64,000 nt of DNA from Peribacillus sp. ACCC06369 (GCF_030348945.1 NZ_JAUCEN010000001.1:62001-126000), one strand, 5' to 3'. Counted from the stretch's first letter, positions 8,627 to 17,802 are shown. Notes: generated by a model from the sequence alone, not told the origin. Program-made: numbers and translations.

Positions 8627-10433
8627 ATTTCTCCCCTCCATTTTCTTTATAGATTCCTAAATCTTTTAAAATTGATAAAGTAATTTCTCCCGCCTTGCTT
8701 CCAGATGAATCATCTTCATTTTGTATATTGGTAGCAAAGAAATAAGTATTGTTCTTCGTCTCTACATACCCGATAAACCAACCATTGATGCTTTTTCCAT
8801 TCACTGCTCCTGTACCTGTTTTTCCTGATAGGCGAGCTTCTTCATTCTTTTCTAAGAGTAGTGCTTCCTTCACAGTTTGGATATGCGTTTCCTTATATCC
8901 CAATTGATTGTTATAAAAGGCTTGCAGCAGTTGGACTTGCTCGATTGGAGAAATTTTTAATGAGGATTCGTTCCAGAATTCGCCAAATTCCCCAGATATA
9001 TCGGAATTTCCATAGTTTATCTCTTGTAGATTGGATTGTATTGTTTCAAATCCTGTTCTACGATCTAATTCTTGGAAATACCAGTTTACAGATTTTTGCA
9101 AAGCAGATGAGACATCCTGATCCATTTTCCAAGCGTCATAGGGTTGCTCCGTCCCATCCCATGAAAGGGTGGATTCTTCGGGTGATATCACATTTGATTC
9201 TAGTGCAAATAAGGCACTATAGATTTTGTATGTGGAATCAGGTGATACCCGCAACGTACTTTTCTCTTCATTATAAATGCGATATTGCTGTGCGTTATGA
9301 TCATATAAAACAAAGCTTCCTTCATACCCTTTAAAGAATTGATTTAAATCCTCATAAACTGCTCCGTCATTATTAAAATAGTATCGGTCGTTTTCCGTCG
9401 CTAATGCGGAAACGAAAGGTAATTGGATTGTCAAAATGATACTGGCCAACACATAAATAAAGACGCTTTTTCTTATTGATTTTTTTTCGGAATGCTTATA
9501 GGCAGAAATTTGTTCAATTCGTTTTTTGATTTGAAGCTTAGAACCGTTTAATTGTGTCACTAACAGTAGCTTACTTGACCGTTTTGAAAGATCCAAAAAA
9601 TTAATGATTGTATTTCCATATTCACTAAATGAATTATCATCTAGTAACTGTAAAACAGATGTATCACATGCGATTTCCCGATCCAATCTCATTTTTCTAA
9701 AAGCAAGCCAGACAAGGGGATTAAACCAATAAATGATTTGATAGAACAATATCGCGTAATTTGTCACCAAATCCTTGTTTTTATAATGACTCAGTTCATG
9801 AAGAAAAATATACTCGTAATTTTTCAAGCTAAGCCAGTTTTCATGTTGAGATGGTAAGACGATATATGTTTGAAAAAGTCCGAATATCATTGGAGATTGG
9901 ACTCTTTTCGAAATAACAATCTTTATTGATTTTTTAATCTGTAGTCTTTTCTTGCATTCTTCGAAAAGTACGAGAACTTCTTGATTGGAAAACGCAGAAG
10001 AATAATTCTTTATCCTTCTAAGTGTGAGCCATCCACGAACCATAGTAAAGGTAAATAAAAGCATCCCTGACATCCATAAACCCATTACTCCCATATTAAG
10101 TAAGGACAGGTCCGGCCGATTGACCGATAAAGAAAAGTCTTGTATCAGGTGTAGGCCCTGCATCATATCAGTACCATTTATTTCCTTAGTAGAGCTAGGT
10201 GCATTAGTCTGATATGCATCCCCACCGCTAAAGAGAGAACTAAAATTATATAAATCAGTAGGTATGAATGGAAGTGCTAAAGCCATAAAAAGAAACATCC
10301 ACAAATGATAGTACCATTTTGCGGTTAATTGTCTTCCAAACCATTTTCGTATAAGTAGAATAACAGTAACGGAAAATGAAGACACCAATAGACCTATTAT
10401 AAAATGTGTTAAAAACATGTCCTTCAATACCAA
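8607..10433 (-). CDS. blaR1: Beta-lactam sensor/signal transducer BlaR1
   Basis: 608 residues with the BlaR1/MecR1 architecture. Four membrane segments lie in the first 350 residues, a cytoplasmic M56 zinc metalloprotease has HELSH at 212-216, and the extracellular C-terminus is a class D-like penicillin sensor with STYK (acylated Ser, near 400) and KTGTG near 540. On beta-lactam binding it activates the protease and inactivates BlaI. It precedes and overlaps blaI, and diverges from the beta-lactamase gene. The first start is a TTG; an ATG five codons later is an alternative. Confidence 0.93.
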   Translation of the reverse strand: MVLKDMFLTHFIIGLLVSSFSVTVILLIRKWFGRQLTAKWYYHLWMFLFMALALPFIPTDLYNFSSLFSGGDAYQTNAPSSTKEINGTDMMQGLHLIQDFSLSVNRPDLSLLNMGVMGLWMSGMLLFTFTMVRGWLTLRRIKNYSSAFSNQEVLVLFEECKKRLQIKKSIKIVISKRVQSPMIFGLFQTYIVLPSQHENWLSLKNYEYIFLHELSHYKNKDLVTNYAILFYQIIYWFNPLVWLAFRKMRLDREIACDTSVLQLLDDNSFSEYGNTIINFLDLSKRSSKLLLVTQLNGSKLQIKKRIEQISAYKHSEKKSIRKSVFIYVLASIILTIQLPFVSALATENDRYYFNNDGAVYEDLNQFFKGYEGSFVLYDHNAQQYRIYNEEKSTLRVSPDSTYKIYSALFALESNVISPEESTLSWDGTEQPYDAWKMDQDVSSALQKSVNWYFQELDRRTGFETIQSNLQEINYGNSDISGEFGEFWNESSLKISPIEQVQLLQAFYNNQLGYKETHIQTVKEALLLEKNEEARLSGKTGTGAVNGKSINGWFIGYVETKNNTYFFATNIQNEDDSSGSKAGEITLSILKDLGIYKENGGEKYGEKHS

Positions 10434-10508
10434 CTCTCTGGATTTTTAAATTTTAAAAAACAGGTATATAGCATATTTATAGTAGCTTGATGGTTAAAAA
10501 ATAAAGAA

Positions 10509-10569
10509 TTGACTTTATTTGATTACATATGTAATACTATACTACAGATGTAATCAGACTACAAATGTA
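10509..10569 (+). promoter_or_regulatory. bla promoter with three BlaI operators
   Basis: TTGACT (10509-10514) and TAATAC (10532-10537), 17 bases apart, form a promoter facing the beta-lactamase gene. Three palindromes of the BlaI/MecI type TACA-N2-TGTA lie at 10524-10533 (TACATATGTA), 10543-10552 (TACAGATGTA) and 10560-10569 (TACAAATGTA). The first covers the spacer and -10 and the other two lie downstream. They sit in the divergent blaR1-bla gap, so both transcripts could be controlled. Confidence 0.85.
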
Positions 10570-10649
10570 ATCTGTAAAAACTCCTTGCATGAGGTTGTTT
10601 TTTCAATTCGTACATAAGAGTCTAATCAAATAATTAGGAGGTTTACATC

Positions 10650-11594
10650 ATGAACAAAAGATGGTTTTATCAAATACTAGCACCAATAGGCTTGGTGCTT
10701 ATGGTTGCAGGCTGCTCAGATGAGAAAAAACAGGTTGTACAACAATCAGAAACAGAGCATACGGGGGGAACTAATCAAACGTCAGAAAATATAACGGCAA
10801 AAGAAACCACAATTGATAAGTTTGAACAACTTGAGAAGGAATATGATGCGAGGCTTGGGGTCTATGCCATTGATACAGGAACAAAAGAAACCGTGGAATT
10901 TCGTGAGAACGAACGTTTTGCGTACACATCTACATTCAAAGCCCTAGCCGCTGCTGTTTTGTTAAAGCAAAATCCGATATCAATGCTTGAGGAAATAAGG
11001 ACATTCACCAATGAAGATATTGTTACCTATTCTCCGATTACAGAAGACTTTGTGAACAAAGGGATGAGTCTCGGAAAAATAGCTGAAGCAGCGATGCAGT
11101 ATAGTGATAATACAGCAGGTAATCTTCTGTTCGAAGAATTAGGCGGACCAGATGGATTTGAAAAGGCGTTACGAGAAAGTGGCGATACTATCACAATGGC
11201 TGACCGTATTGAACCCGATTTGAACGGAGCTATTCCAGGGGAATCACGGGATACCAGTACCCCTAAAGCACTTGCAACTACCCTTGAGGTGTTTGGAATC
11301 AGTGAGTACCTTCCTAACGATAAGCAAGAAATTTTCACAAATTGGCTAAAAGGGAATACTACAGGTGATTCCCTCATTCGAGCTGGTGTACCAGAAAGTT
11401 GGGAGGTTGGAGATAAGAGCGGAGCCGGTGGCTATGGAACTCGAAATGATATAGCGATTGTGTGGCCACCAAATCGAGAACCGATTATTATAGCGATCAT
11501 GTCAAGTCGCAATGAAGAGAAAGCAAGCTTTAATGATGAACTCATCGCTAAGGCTGCAAAAGTTATTGCTCAGGCATACTCTAACAACAAATAG
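10650..11594 (+). CDS. bla: Class A beta-lactamase, lipoprotein type
   Basis: 314 residues. The N-terminus is a lipoprotein signal with lipobox VAGC (Cys22), then a Ser/Thr/Gln-rich linker to about residue 55. All class A motifs are intact: STFK with nucleophile Ser94 and Lys97, SDN at 152-154, EPDLN with the deacylating Glu at 188, and KSG at 256-258. It hydrolyses penicillins at the outer face of the membrane. AGGAGG precedes the ATG by 7 bases. It is inducible through BlaR1/BlaI and resembles Bacillus PenP-type enzymes; the exact spectrum cannot be read. Confidence 0.95.
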   Translation: MNKRWFYQILAPIGLVLMVAGCSDEKKQVVQQSETEHTGGTNQTSENITAKETTIDKFEQLEKEYDARLGVYAIDTGTKETVEFRENERFAYTSTFKALAAAVLLKQNPISMLEEIRTFTNEDIVTYSPITEDFVNKGMSLGKIAEAAMQYSDNTAGNLLFEELGGPDGFEKALRESGDTITMADRIEPDLNGAIPGESRDTSTPKALATTLEVFGISEYLPNDKQEIFTNWLKGNTTGDSLIRAGVPESWEVGDKSGAGGYGTRNDIAIVWPPNREPIIIAIMSSRNEEKASFNDELIAKAAKVIAQAYSNNK

Positions 11595-11671
11595 ATTAAC
11601 ATTATAGAGAATGAGTACGACTCTTCGGGTGACGATCGTTTTTTACTACAATAAAGTTTGTGAAATAATAT

Positions 11672-11762
11672 ACTTCAATTAAAGGGTGCAAGAGTAAAAG
11701 AGCCGGCTGCTATCCCAGCCGGCTTTTTTTATTAAACTAAAGGGGCAGGATAGTTGAAGAGT
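11672..11762 (+). repeat. Interspersed repeat copy with GC-rich hairpin (includes terminator)
   Basis: Left arm TTCAATTAAAGGGTGC at 11672, right arm CTAAAGGGGCAGGATAGTTGAAGAG at 11736-11761. The central hairpin here is different from other copies: AGCCGGCTG (11701-11709) and CAGCCGGCT (11716-11724) plus T7, an effective terminator for bla. The flanking arms are conserved while the stem sequence is exchanged. The rest of the gap to 11976 shows no gene. Confidence 0.75.
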
Positions 11763-11976
11763 GCTGTTATTCAACAATTGGGCCATTTAATTGAATAAGT
11801 GTATATTTGAAATAAAGCTGCACTGCTTTGAAAAAACTCTGTATATAAGCGTCTGTTTGTTGAACAAGAAGTAAAAGGGTGATACATATTATACATGACT
11901 AATATGTATCACCCCTTTTTGTAACTTTGTATGATTTTAGGTCTTGAAAAATTTCAAACCAACATAAAAATCGGTA

Positions 11977-13242
11977 TTATTTCTCTCTAATCTGCTCCGT
12001 TAGACGGTAGGTTATTACCCAATACAAAAGGGCCAAAGCGCTGACAGAGGCACCAAATAGACATACTCCGATCCATCCATAGTTTGCGTATATATTAGTT
12101 GAAACAATTGAACCCATGGCACTGCCGATGGAATAAAAAATCATGTAAGCAGCAGTAAGTCGGCTTCTCGCCTCAGGACGCACTGTGAAAATCATACTCT
12201 GATTGGTGACATGTACTGCTTGCACAGCCAGGTCAAGAAAGATAACGCCAATGACTAATGCGATCAGTGAGTGTTCGGTAAAGCTGATTAGAAACCATGA
12301 TGCTAGCAATAAAACTAGGGCTATGCAGGTTGTTCGCTGCCCTAAACCTCGATCAGCCAGACCCCCAGCACGAGCAGCAGCTAATGCTCCGGCAACTCCA
12401 GCAAGACCAAACGCTCCAATAGCGGTATGTGAAAGAGAGTATGGTGGAGCACTGAGAGGTAGCACCAGCGAAGTCCACAATGTACTAAACGCGGTAAAAA
12501 TCAGCAGAGCCAGTACTCCGCGGATGCGTAGGATTCGTTCTTGGATGAACAATGTGAGCACCGAACGAAGCAGCTGCGGATAGGATAGTGACTCTCTTTC
12601 GCTTTCATCACGCGGGAGTACTCGGAACAACACGCCAGTCATGATGAGCATCATGGCGGCAGAAACTAGATAGACCGAACGCCAACCGGCGAGATCGGTT
12701 AGTACACCAGCGACTGTTCGTGCGAGCAGAATGCCGATCACGACTCCACTTTGCACCAAGCCGACTATACGTCCACGCTCGGCTGGGGCAGCCAAAGTCG
12801 ATGCGAACGCTACGAGCACCTGAGTCACCACAGCAAGCAGTCCGACCGCAGCTAACCCCGTGAACAGCACTGTGATGATGGGGGCGATGCCAACCACAAT
12901 CAGAGACAACACGGATAAAAGCATCTGACCCACGATTAGCCGACGTCGATTCAGTAGATCACCGAGCGGTACCAGCAGTAGCAGTCCTAGCGCGTAACAA
13001 AGCTGAGTAATGGTAATGACAATGCCGATGGATGAATGGGAGATACCGAACTCGGTCGCCAGTGAGTCTAGCAACGGTTGTGCATAGTATATGTTGGCGA
13101 CAGCCATCCCACAGGCTGTTGCAAACAATAGTGCCATATAGCGAGTCATGGTTGATCCGGATACTATTTGTAATTGATCCGTTTTCGTATCATGATCTTC
13201 AACTTTAATTGTTGTTTTTTCTTTAACCTTCACCTTTACCAT
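11977..13242 (-). CDS. MFS drug/solute efflux transporter
   Basis: 421 residues with about 12 membrane helices and the MFS motif A variant PLGDLLNRRRLIVGQ after helix 2. The helix 1 signature ANIYYAQPLLDSLATEFGIS is typical of the YgaY/YnfM-like drug:H+ antiporter group. The first 30 residues are a charged extension (VKVKVKEKTTIKVEDHD). The gene is visibly more G+C-rich than its neighbours, suggesting separate acquisition. It diverges from the SnoaL-like/TetR pair, and the shared intergenic region carries two TetR-type palindromes. GGGGATG precedes the ATG. Substrate unknown. Confidence 0.85.
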   Translation of the reverse strand: MVKVKVKEKTTIKVEDHDTKTDQLQIVSGSTMTRYMALLFATACGMAVANIYYAQPLLDSLATEFGISHSSIGIVITITQLCYALGLLLLVPLGDLLNRRRLIVGQMLLSVLSLIVVGIAPIITVLFTGLAAVGLLAVVTQVLVAFASTLAAPAERGRIVGLVQSGVVIGILLARTVAGVLTDLAGWRSVYLVSAAMMLIMTGVLFRVLPRDESERESLSYPQLLRSVLTLFIQERILRIRGVLALLIFTAFSTLWTSLVLPLSAPPYSLSHTAIGAFGLAGVAGALAAARAGGLADRGLGQRTTCIALVLLLASWFLISFTEHSLIALVIGVIFLDLAVQAVHVTNQSMIFTVRPEARSRLTAAYMIFYSIGSAMGSIVSTNIYANYGWIGVCLFGASVSALALLYWVITYRLTEQIREK

Positions 13243-13278
13243 TACTTACATCCCCTTTTTGTACTTAACAGTATAATA

Positions 13279-13434
13279 TATCGTTCGGTATAAAATAATT
13301 CCTAATAAGGATAACCAACAAAACGTTTTGATGTCAAGTAAGTTATTCAGTTAGCTGAATGCTGTTCTTGAAAGAATCATCACAATTTGACAATAGGACT
13401 TTAATTAAATAAAATCATAATATACCGATTGGTA
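13279..13434. promoter_or_regulatory. Divergent promoter region with two TetR-type operators
   Basis: TATCGTTCGGTA (13279-13290) and TACCGATTGGTA (13423-13434) are related imperfect palindromes of the ACCG/CGGT class used by TetR/AcrR repressors. TTGACA (13387-13392) and TAAAAT (13410-13415), 17 bases apart, form a rightward promoter whose start would overlap the second palindrome. The first lies just upstream of the MFS gene. This predicts co-regulation by the TetR protein at 14045. Confidence 0.6.
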
Positions 13435-13457
13435 ATTAAAAGGAGGATTAATTATCC

Positions 13458-14000
13458 ATGACACGAATTCGGCAAATTGATAAGGAAAGGACATTAGATG
13501 AATTGAATCAATTACCGGGGAATAACGAATTAACTGAAATATCTGGGGGCGATTCACCAGCTCCAAAATTCCTACAGACAAACGAACAGATTATAAAAAG
13601 CTTCTTTGAAGTTGTCAGATCAGGTTGCACTCCCGAACAAGCTAAGGTTTTTATGGCGAAAGAGGTAAGAGCACATCAAGTGAATTCAGAAAGCATGGTG
13701 ACAATTATAAGGTCACCTGAGAATTATGCTGATCATATAAGAGAAATGATAGATTCATGGGGGAAATTTAAAATAGAAATTCAAGAATTAATTTCTCAAA
13801 ATCAAAAAGTTCATGTCAGATGGAAGCAGACAGGAATGCATATTGGAGAGTATGAGGATTATCTGCCTACAAATAAAGAGGTTATTGAAATAGGTAGTGC
13901 CGTATACCGATTAGAGGATCGAAAAATAGTGGAATACTGGATTCAAGTGGACAGATTCGGAATCATTGAGCAAATAAAAAAGAATCAAGAACAAGATTAA
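13458..14000 (+). CDS. SnoaL-like / NTF2-fold ester cyclase family protein
   Basis: 180 residues. The C-terminal 130 match the SnoaL-like polyketide cyclase/NTF2 fold: NEQIIKSFFEVVRSG, HVRWKQTGMHIGEY and AVYRLEDRKIVEYWIQVD. The first 45 residues appear disordered. AGGAGG lies 10 bases before the ATG. It is the first gene of a two-gene unit with a TetR regulator, divergent from the MFS transporter. The family binds small hydrophobic or aromatic molecules; the substrate here is unknown. Confidence 0.75.
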   Translation: MTRIRQIDKERTLDELNQLPGNNELTEISGGDSPAPKFLQTNEQIIKSFFEVVRSGCTPEQAKVFMAKEVRAHQVNSESMVTIIRSPENYADHIREMIDSWGKFKIEIQELISQNQKVHVRWKQTGMHIGEYEDYLPTNKEVIEIGSAVYRLEDRKIVEYWIQVDRFGIIEQIKKNQEQD

Positions 14001-14044
14001 TTATCTAGTGAAGAAATTTTGTTTTTTGAAATGAGGTATTTATT

Positions 14045-14626
14045 ATGGTTCGACAACGTGAATTTGATGAGGAAAAAGCGTTGGATGATGCTATGTTGCT
14101 TTTTTGGGAGAAGGGGTACAAGGCTACTTCGCTAAGCGATTTGACTGCCAAAATGGGGATACAACGACCAAGCTTATACTCAGCTTTTGGAGATAAAGAG
14201 GAATTGTTTGAGGCTGCATTACGCAAATATACAAAGCTACATGCTTCCCATATTCGAACAAAACTTCAAAACAATCTATCTGTAAAGGAAGCATTTCACA
14301 CATTTTTTGAAGATTTGGTGGAAGAGGAATATAAAGAAAGTCCGAACAAGGGATGTTTTTGCATTAATACAATAGTGGAACTTGCCCCTCACGATGAAAA
14401 ATTTGAAATCCTTACAAGAGAGCATCAGATGTATCTTTCGATCATATTTCAAGAAACGATTGTCCGAGGTATTCGCTCAGGTGAGCTCGAAAGCAGCCTT
14501 AATGCTAAAGTTTTAGCACAGACACTAGTCGTTTCATTAATCGGACTTACCGTGTTAATGAAATCTCGTCCAGAGCGTTCATTTGTAGATAATTCTGTAG
14601 CGATGATATTATCATTATTAAAATAA
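14045..14626 (+). CDS. TetR/AcrR-family transcriptional regulator
   Basis: 193 residues. The N-terminal helix-turn-helix (FDEEKALDDAMLLFWEKGYKATSLSDLTAKMGIQRPSLYSAFGDKEELF) is the classic TetR signature. The C-terminal ligand domain contains NKGCFCINTIVELAPHD, typical of the AcrR group related to YxaF/RutR-like regulators of divergent efflux genes. It starts 44 bases after the SnoaL-like gene. Predicted to bind the palindromes at 13279 and 13423. Confidence 0.88.
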   Translation: MVRQREFDEEKALDDAMLLFWEKGYKATSLSDLTAKMGIQRPSLYSAFGDKEELFEAALRKYTKLHASHIRTKLQNNLSVKEAFHTFFEDLVEEEYKESPNKGCFCINTIVELAPHDEKFEILTREHQMYLSIIFQETIVRGIRSGELESSLNAKVLAQTLVVSLIGLTVLMKSRPERSFVDNSVAMILSLLK

Positions 14627-14788
14627 ATTTATTAAAATTCCAGTTTTATCAATCATGTCAGTCTCCGTGAATAAAGGGGGTTTGTATAAAGCCCAATCTA
14701 TAAAATCGATTGCAACTGTAATTCTTATTTTTATTAACCAAGTTACGGCAAGTTTTTTTAATAAAAGAATGATTCATTAATTATATTA

Positions 14789-14832
14789 AAAGCGTATTTT
14801 GATCAATCTTTTTTCAAAACACGCTTTTTCTT
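14789..14832 (+). terminator. Rho-independent terminator after the TetR gene
   Basis: AAGCGTATTTTG pairs with CAAAACACGCTT (one internal mismatch) around a T-rich loop, followed by a T-run. The remaining sequence from 14627 to 14960 shows no gene. Confidence 0.7.
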
Positions 14833-14960
14833 TTTGTTCGTTTATCAAGGTTATTAGTATCAATTTGATCAAACTTTATTTAAAGCAACAATACCATTGA
14901 GTTTTCACCTGATATTTTTGCAATTAGTTAACAGCAATACTAACTAATATTAGCAAAGTA

Positions 14961-15074
14961 TTCTTCAATTAAAGGGTGCGATTCTTGAAGAAGTTTCGCT
15001 TTTCTTATAAAACTAACGGGTGCTTTAGCTGAAGATCTGAGCTGTCTTTAAGGCAGCTCTTTCTTTATGCAACT
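14961..15074 (+). repeat. Interspersed repeat: solo left arm, then a copy interrupted by the IS1111-type element
   Basis: At 14961-14993 a solo arm reads TTCTTCAATTAAAGGGTGCG and closes with TTGAAGAAG. A second copy starts at 15011 (AACTAACGGGTGC), has the GAGCTG...CAGCTC hairpin at 15039-15059, T-rich tail and ATGCAACT ending at 15074. It is interrupted at that CT. The right arm resumes at 16767 (CTATCGGGGCAG). Confidence 0.8.
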
Positions 15075-15259
15075 GATATGAACGAAACTGTCAACCCACC
15101 ACACCCAAATGTTTTTAAATGGTGTTTCATTCAGCTATGAATAGAGTTATTCCTTGTTCAACTTATAAACCAAATATCCTTTCGGATTTAGCTTGTCAAG
15201 GGCGTACTTTCCCTTGATAAGCTAAATCGAAATGGATACAATTCTAAAAGTTGAACAAG

Positions 15260-15470
15260 GATAACCTTAAAAACTTGGCACGAAGGCAAAAACGTTGACG
15301 GTGGTATACAAACTGATATGCGTGGGTTGGTTACCACATTTCACTCCATCCGTCACGGAGCTGCCTCGGACTAACGGCGCACGTTCAGTTCCTAGACCTA
15401 GTGCATAGTTGCACATGAGGGTTCTCCTTCCCGGGGGTTTGCCTTCGAGCCAAATCTTCAATTCTAAATC
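15260..15470 (-). ncRNA. Candidate bridge RNA of the IS1111-type element
   Basis: The non-coding tail downstream of the transposase is GC-richer and structured. Read on the minus strand it contains ATGTGCAACTATGC (15403-15416) and about 20 bases later GTGCGCCGTTAGT (15370-15382). The first matches the top strand of the insertion site (TGCAACT). The second is complementary to ACTAACGGGGC, the uninterrupted right arm of the repeat, with one mismatch. That is the left/right target-guide arrangement expected of IS110 bridge RNAs. RNA ends are not defined. Confidence 0.55.
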
Positions 15471-15524
15471 ACAAAATTATGATTCGATAAAATCATTTAT
15501 TACATAATCTTACTTTCGATCTAC

Positions 15525-16652
15525 TTAAGCAACATTCGATACACTTACTTGCTTATCCTCAATGGCACAACCGATAGCCCAAATAAAACCAAGTAATTCT
15601 CTGGCTACTGCAACAACAGCTACTTTTCCACCTTTTCCTTTAGCAGAGATGCGATGATATTTCATATGAAGACGGTGTTGAGCTTTCCAAGCAATACGTT
15701 TTGCCTCTGGATCTTGACCTTCTTGACGTTTAAGCAATTCACCTTTAAGAGATGGTCGATGGCGATAAGACCAACAAACTTCTACTATGGAACGACGAAT
15801 TTGGGAGTTTCCGGTTTTCGTAATGGAACCTTGCCAACGACTAGACCCACTCGAGTATTCCTTTGGAACAAGTCCAGCATAGGACATCAGTTGTCTTGGG
15901 TTTGAAAAGCGAGAAAACTGTCCAATTTCAGCTACCAAAGTAACAGCTGTGACTTCTGCGACTCCTCTTAATGTTTGAAGAGCTTGAATTACCGGAGCAT
16001 GTTCACTTTGAAGGGCTTCTTCATGAATTTGAGCTTCGATACGTTTCATACGATCTTCAACTTCATTGATTGCATGAAGATATTCTTGAAAAACAATACG
16101 TTGAGAAGCTCTTTCAAATGTTAATCGTTTTAACCATTCACGATGTTTTACGGACCAATTTCTAACTCCTTGCGGAGGACGTATTCCATGGCGAAGTAAG
16201 AAGTGAACAAGTCTCTGGCGAGAACTTTGTAAATCCTCACGAGCATCATGACGAGCACGAATTAAGTCTCTCAATGCTTCATGATCTTCATCTGGAACCC
16301 ATACAGAAGTAAGCTCTCCAGCGCGAAGTAGCTGAGCTAATCTAATAGAATCTCTTTTATCTGTTTTTACACGATCGCCCGATCGCTTTGGAATAAGGGA
16401 GGGTGCGACAACCATACAATCAATGTCCATAGATAGAAGAAATCGATAAATTCCATACCCAGAAGATCCTGCTTCATAACATACTAATAGGCTTTCAGGC
16501 TTCCCTAACTTTTTCATCAATTTGCGAATATCCTCTGGTTTATTTTGAATAGTTCCATGAAATCTAGGTTCACCACGACCAGAATCAGCAATCGCAACAG
16601 CAATTGAATCTTTAGATACGTCTAAACCAACAAATTTTTGAACATCCTTCAT
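15525..16652 (-). CDS. IS110-family (IS1111 group) transposase/recombinase
   Basis: 375 residues with the DEDD RuvC-like N-terminal domain (FVGLDVSKDSIAVAIAD; Glu in CYEAGSSGYGIYR; VKTDKRDSIRLAQLLRAG) and the C-terminal transposase_20 domain (LQTLRGVAEVTAVTLVAEIGQFSRFSNPRQLMSYAGLVPKEYSSG) carrying the catalytic serine region. It appears complete. IS110 enzymes insert at sites chosen by a bridge RNA encoded in the element. The downstream non-coding region is described as a candidate bridge RNA. Confidence 0.93.
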   Translation of the reverse strand: MKDVQKFVGLDVSKDSIAVAIADSGRGEPRFHGTIQNKPEDIRKLMKKLGKPESLLVCYEAGSSGYGIYRFLLSMDIDCMVVAPSLIPKRSGDRVKTDKRDSIRLAQLLRAGELTSVWVPDEDHEALRDLIRARHDAREDLQSSRQRLVHFLLRHGIRPPQGVRNWSVKHREWLKRLTFERASQRIVFQEYLHAINEVEDRMKRIEAQIHEEALQSEHAPVIQALQTLRGVAEVTAVTLVAEIGQFSRFSNPRQLMSYAGLVPKEYSSGSSRWQGSITKTGNSQIRRSIVEVCWSYRHRPSLKGELLKRQEGQDPEAKRIAWKAQHRLHMKYHRISAKGKGGKVAVVAVARELLGFIWAIGCAIEDKQVSVSNVA

Positions 16653-16882
16653 AATATAGGCTCCTTTTCGTGTGTAGCTCTACACTTGGTTTTTTATTTT
16701 TGGTAGTAACATTATGACCAAGTGCAATCTACGTTAAGCGATGGGAGCCGTTTTCGTTCATTATGACTATCGGGGCAGAATCCTTTAATAAGTAGTGAGT
16801 GCTTTTTATTGAAGGGAATCGCAAGTTTATTAATAAAATTATAAAATTTAATCCAAAAAAAGCCCAAATTTGGACTTTCTTG

Positions 16883-17749
16883 TTAATACCATTCTCCTTT
16901 TGCGATTAAAAATACTTTACCACCTACAAGGATTTGAATGGAATTCTGGGAATTTTCAGCTTGTATATTTAAAATAGATGGTCTTCCCATTTGGAATCCT
17001 TGTTCAACTCTGTACGTTATATTTTTACTTTCAAAAAAGTTATGTGCGATAAGGTATCCAGCAAGATTTCCGTTTGCACTTCCAGTCGCAGGATCTTCAG
17101 GGAATCCTGTGTCATCTAAAAATACTCTTACATTTAAATCATTTTCTTTTAGTTTGGTTTCAGGAGAAAAGACAAGGATATTTGCTTTTATAATGTTATC
17201 AATGAAATTTTGATAATTATTATGATTGATCTTGCAACGATTTACAGCATCCAATGAACAAAGAGGAACAATTACTGCTGGTAATCCAGTTGATACAATT
17301 TGAATTGGAAAACGGGAATCAATATCTTCATTTGGTATCTGTAATATTTCGGTGAAAATATCTTGATCAGGAATAATCGTTCCTAATTCGGGTGGGTTTT
17401 GCTTCATTATTAATTGTTCACCTTCAATATTTACAGGTATTTGTCCTACTTTAAGGTTTAGAGTTATTTGTTTACTTTCATTGTTTTCTAAAACTTTCTG
17501 AATGATAAATGCTGTTCCTAATGTTGGATGACCAGCAAAAGGAACCTCAACATCAGGAGTAAATATTCGAACATCGTATCCTCCGTTGTCTTGTTTGCCA
17601 GATAAAATAAATGTTGTTTCATTAAAGTTTATCTCTCTTGCAATCTTTTGCATTTCTTCAGTAGATATTGTTCTCGAGGGAATAAGTACAGCTAATTGGT
17701 TACCTTGATATTTTTCTTCTGCGAATACATCAACAATATAAAAATCCAT
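16883..17749 (-). CDS. PhzF-family isomerase/epimerase
   Basis: 288 residues, matching the PhzF family of diaminopimelate-epimerase-fold proteins. Hallmarks: DVFAEEKYQGNQLAVL at the start, the active-site Glu in REINFNETTFIL, PDVEVPFAGHPTLGTAF, and DPATGSANGNLAGYL near residue 220. GGAGTTG precedes the ATG. It is a single gene between an IS1111-type element and a repeat carrying a group II intron. Substrate not inferable; most Bacillus homologues have no known role. Confidence 0.88.
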   Translation of the reverse strand: MDFYIVDVFAEEKYQGNQLAVLIPSRTISTEEMQKIAREINFNETTFILSGKQDNGGYDVRIFTPDVEVPFAGHPTLGTAFIIQKVLENNESKQITLNLKVGQIPVNIEGEQLIMKQNPPELGTIIPDQDIFTEILQIPNEDIDSRFPIQIVSTGLPAVIVPLCSLDAVNRCKINHNNYQNFIDNIIKANILVFSPETKLKENDLNVRVFLDDTGFPEDPATGSANGNLAGYLIAHNFFESKNITYRVEQGFQMGRPSILNIQAENSQNSIQILVGGKVFLIAKGEWY

Positions 17750-17802
17750 AAATATTACAACTCCTAATTTTAAATTTTAGAATATTATATCATTTCTTAT
17801 TC

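Larger units (their letters stand above)
15073..16766 (-). mobile_element. IS1111-type IS110-family insertion sequence
   Basis: About 1.69 kb, inserted in the right arm of an interspersed repeat. The left flank reads ATGCAACT and the right flank CTATCGGGGCAG, consistent with recombination at a CT core and no longer target duplication. Subterminal inverted repeats are ATGAACGAAAC (15078) and GTTTTCGTTCAT (16750-16762). The transposase is on the minus strand, with only 110 bases upstream and about 450 non-coding bases downstream, the arrangement known for the IS1111 group, where the bridge RNA lies downstream of the transposase. Confidence 0.85.

Noticed and set aside
8861..9334. Plus-strand 157-codon frame opposite blaR1
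   Set aside because: Antisense shadow of blaR1; composition follows the opposite strand and no ribosome site is present.
12203..12583. Plus-strand 126-codon frame opposite the MFS gene
   Set aside because: Shadow frame in GC-richer DNA; MFS motifs on the other strand are clear.
15267..15461. Minus-strand 64-codon frame (MKIWLEGKPPGRRTL...)
   Set aside because: It overlaps the candidate bridge RNA of the IS1111-type element, has no ribosome site, and the structured non-coding reading fits better.
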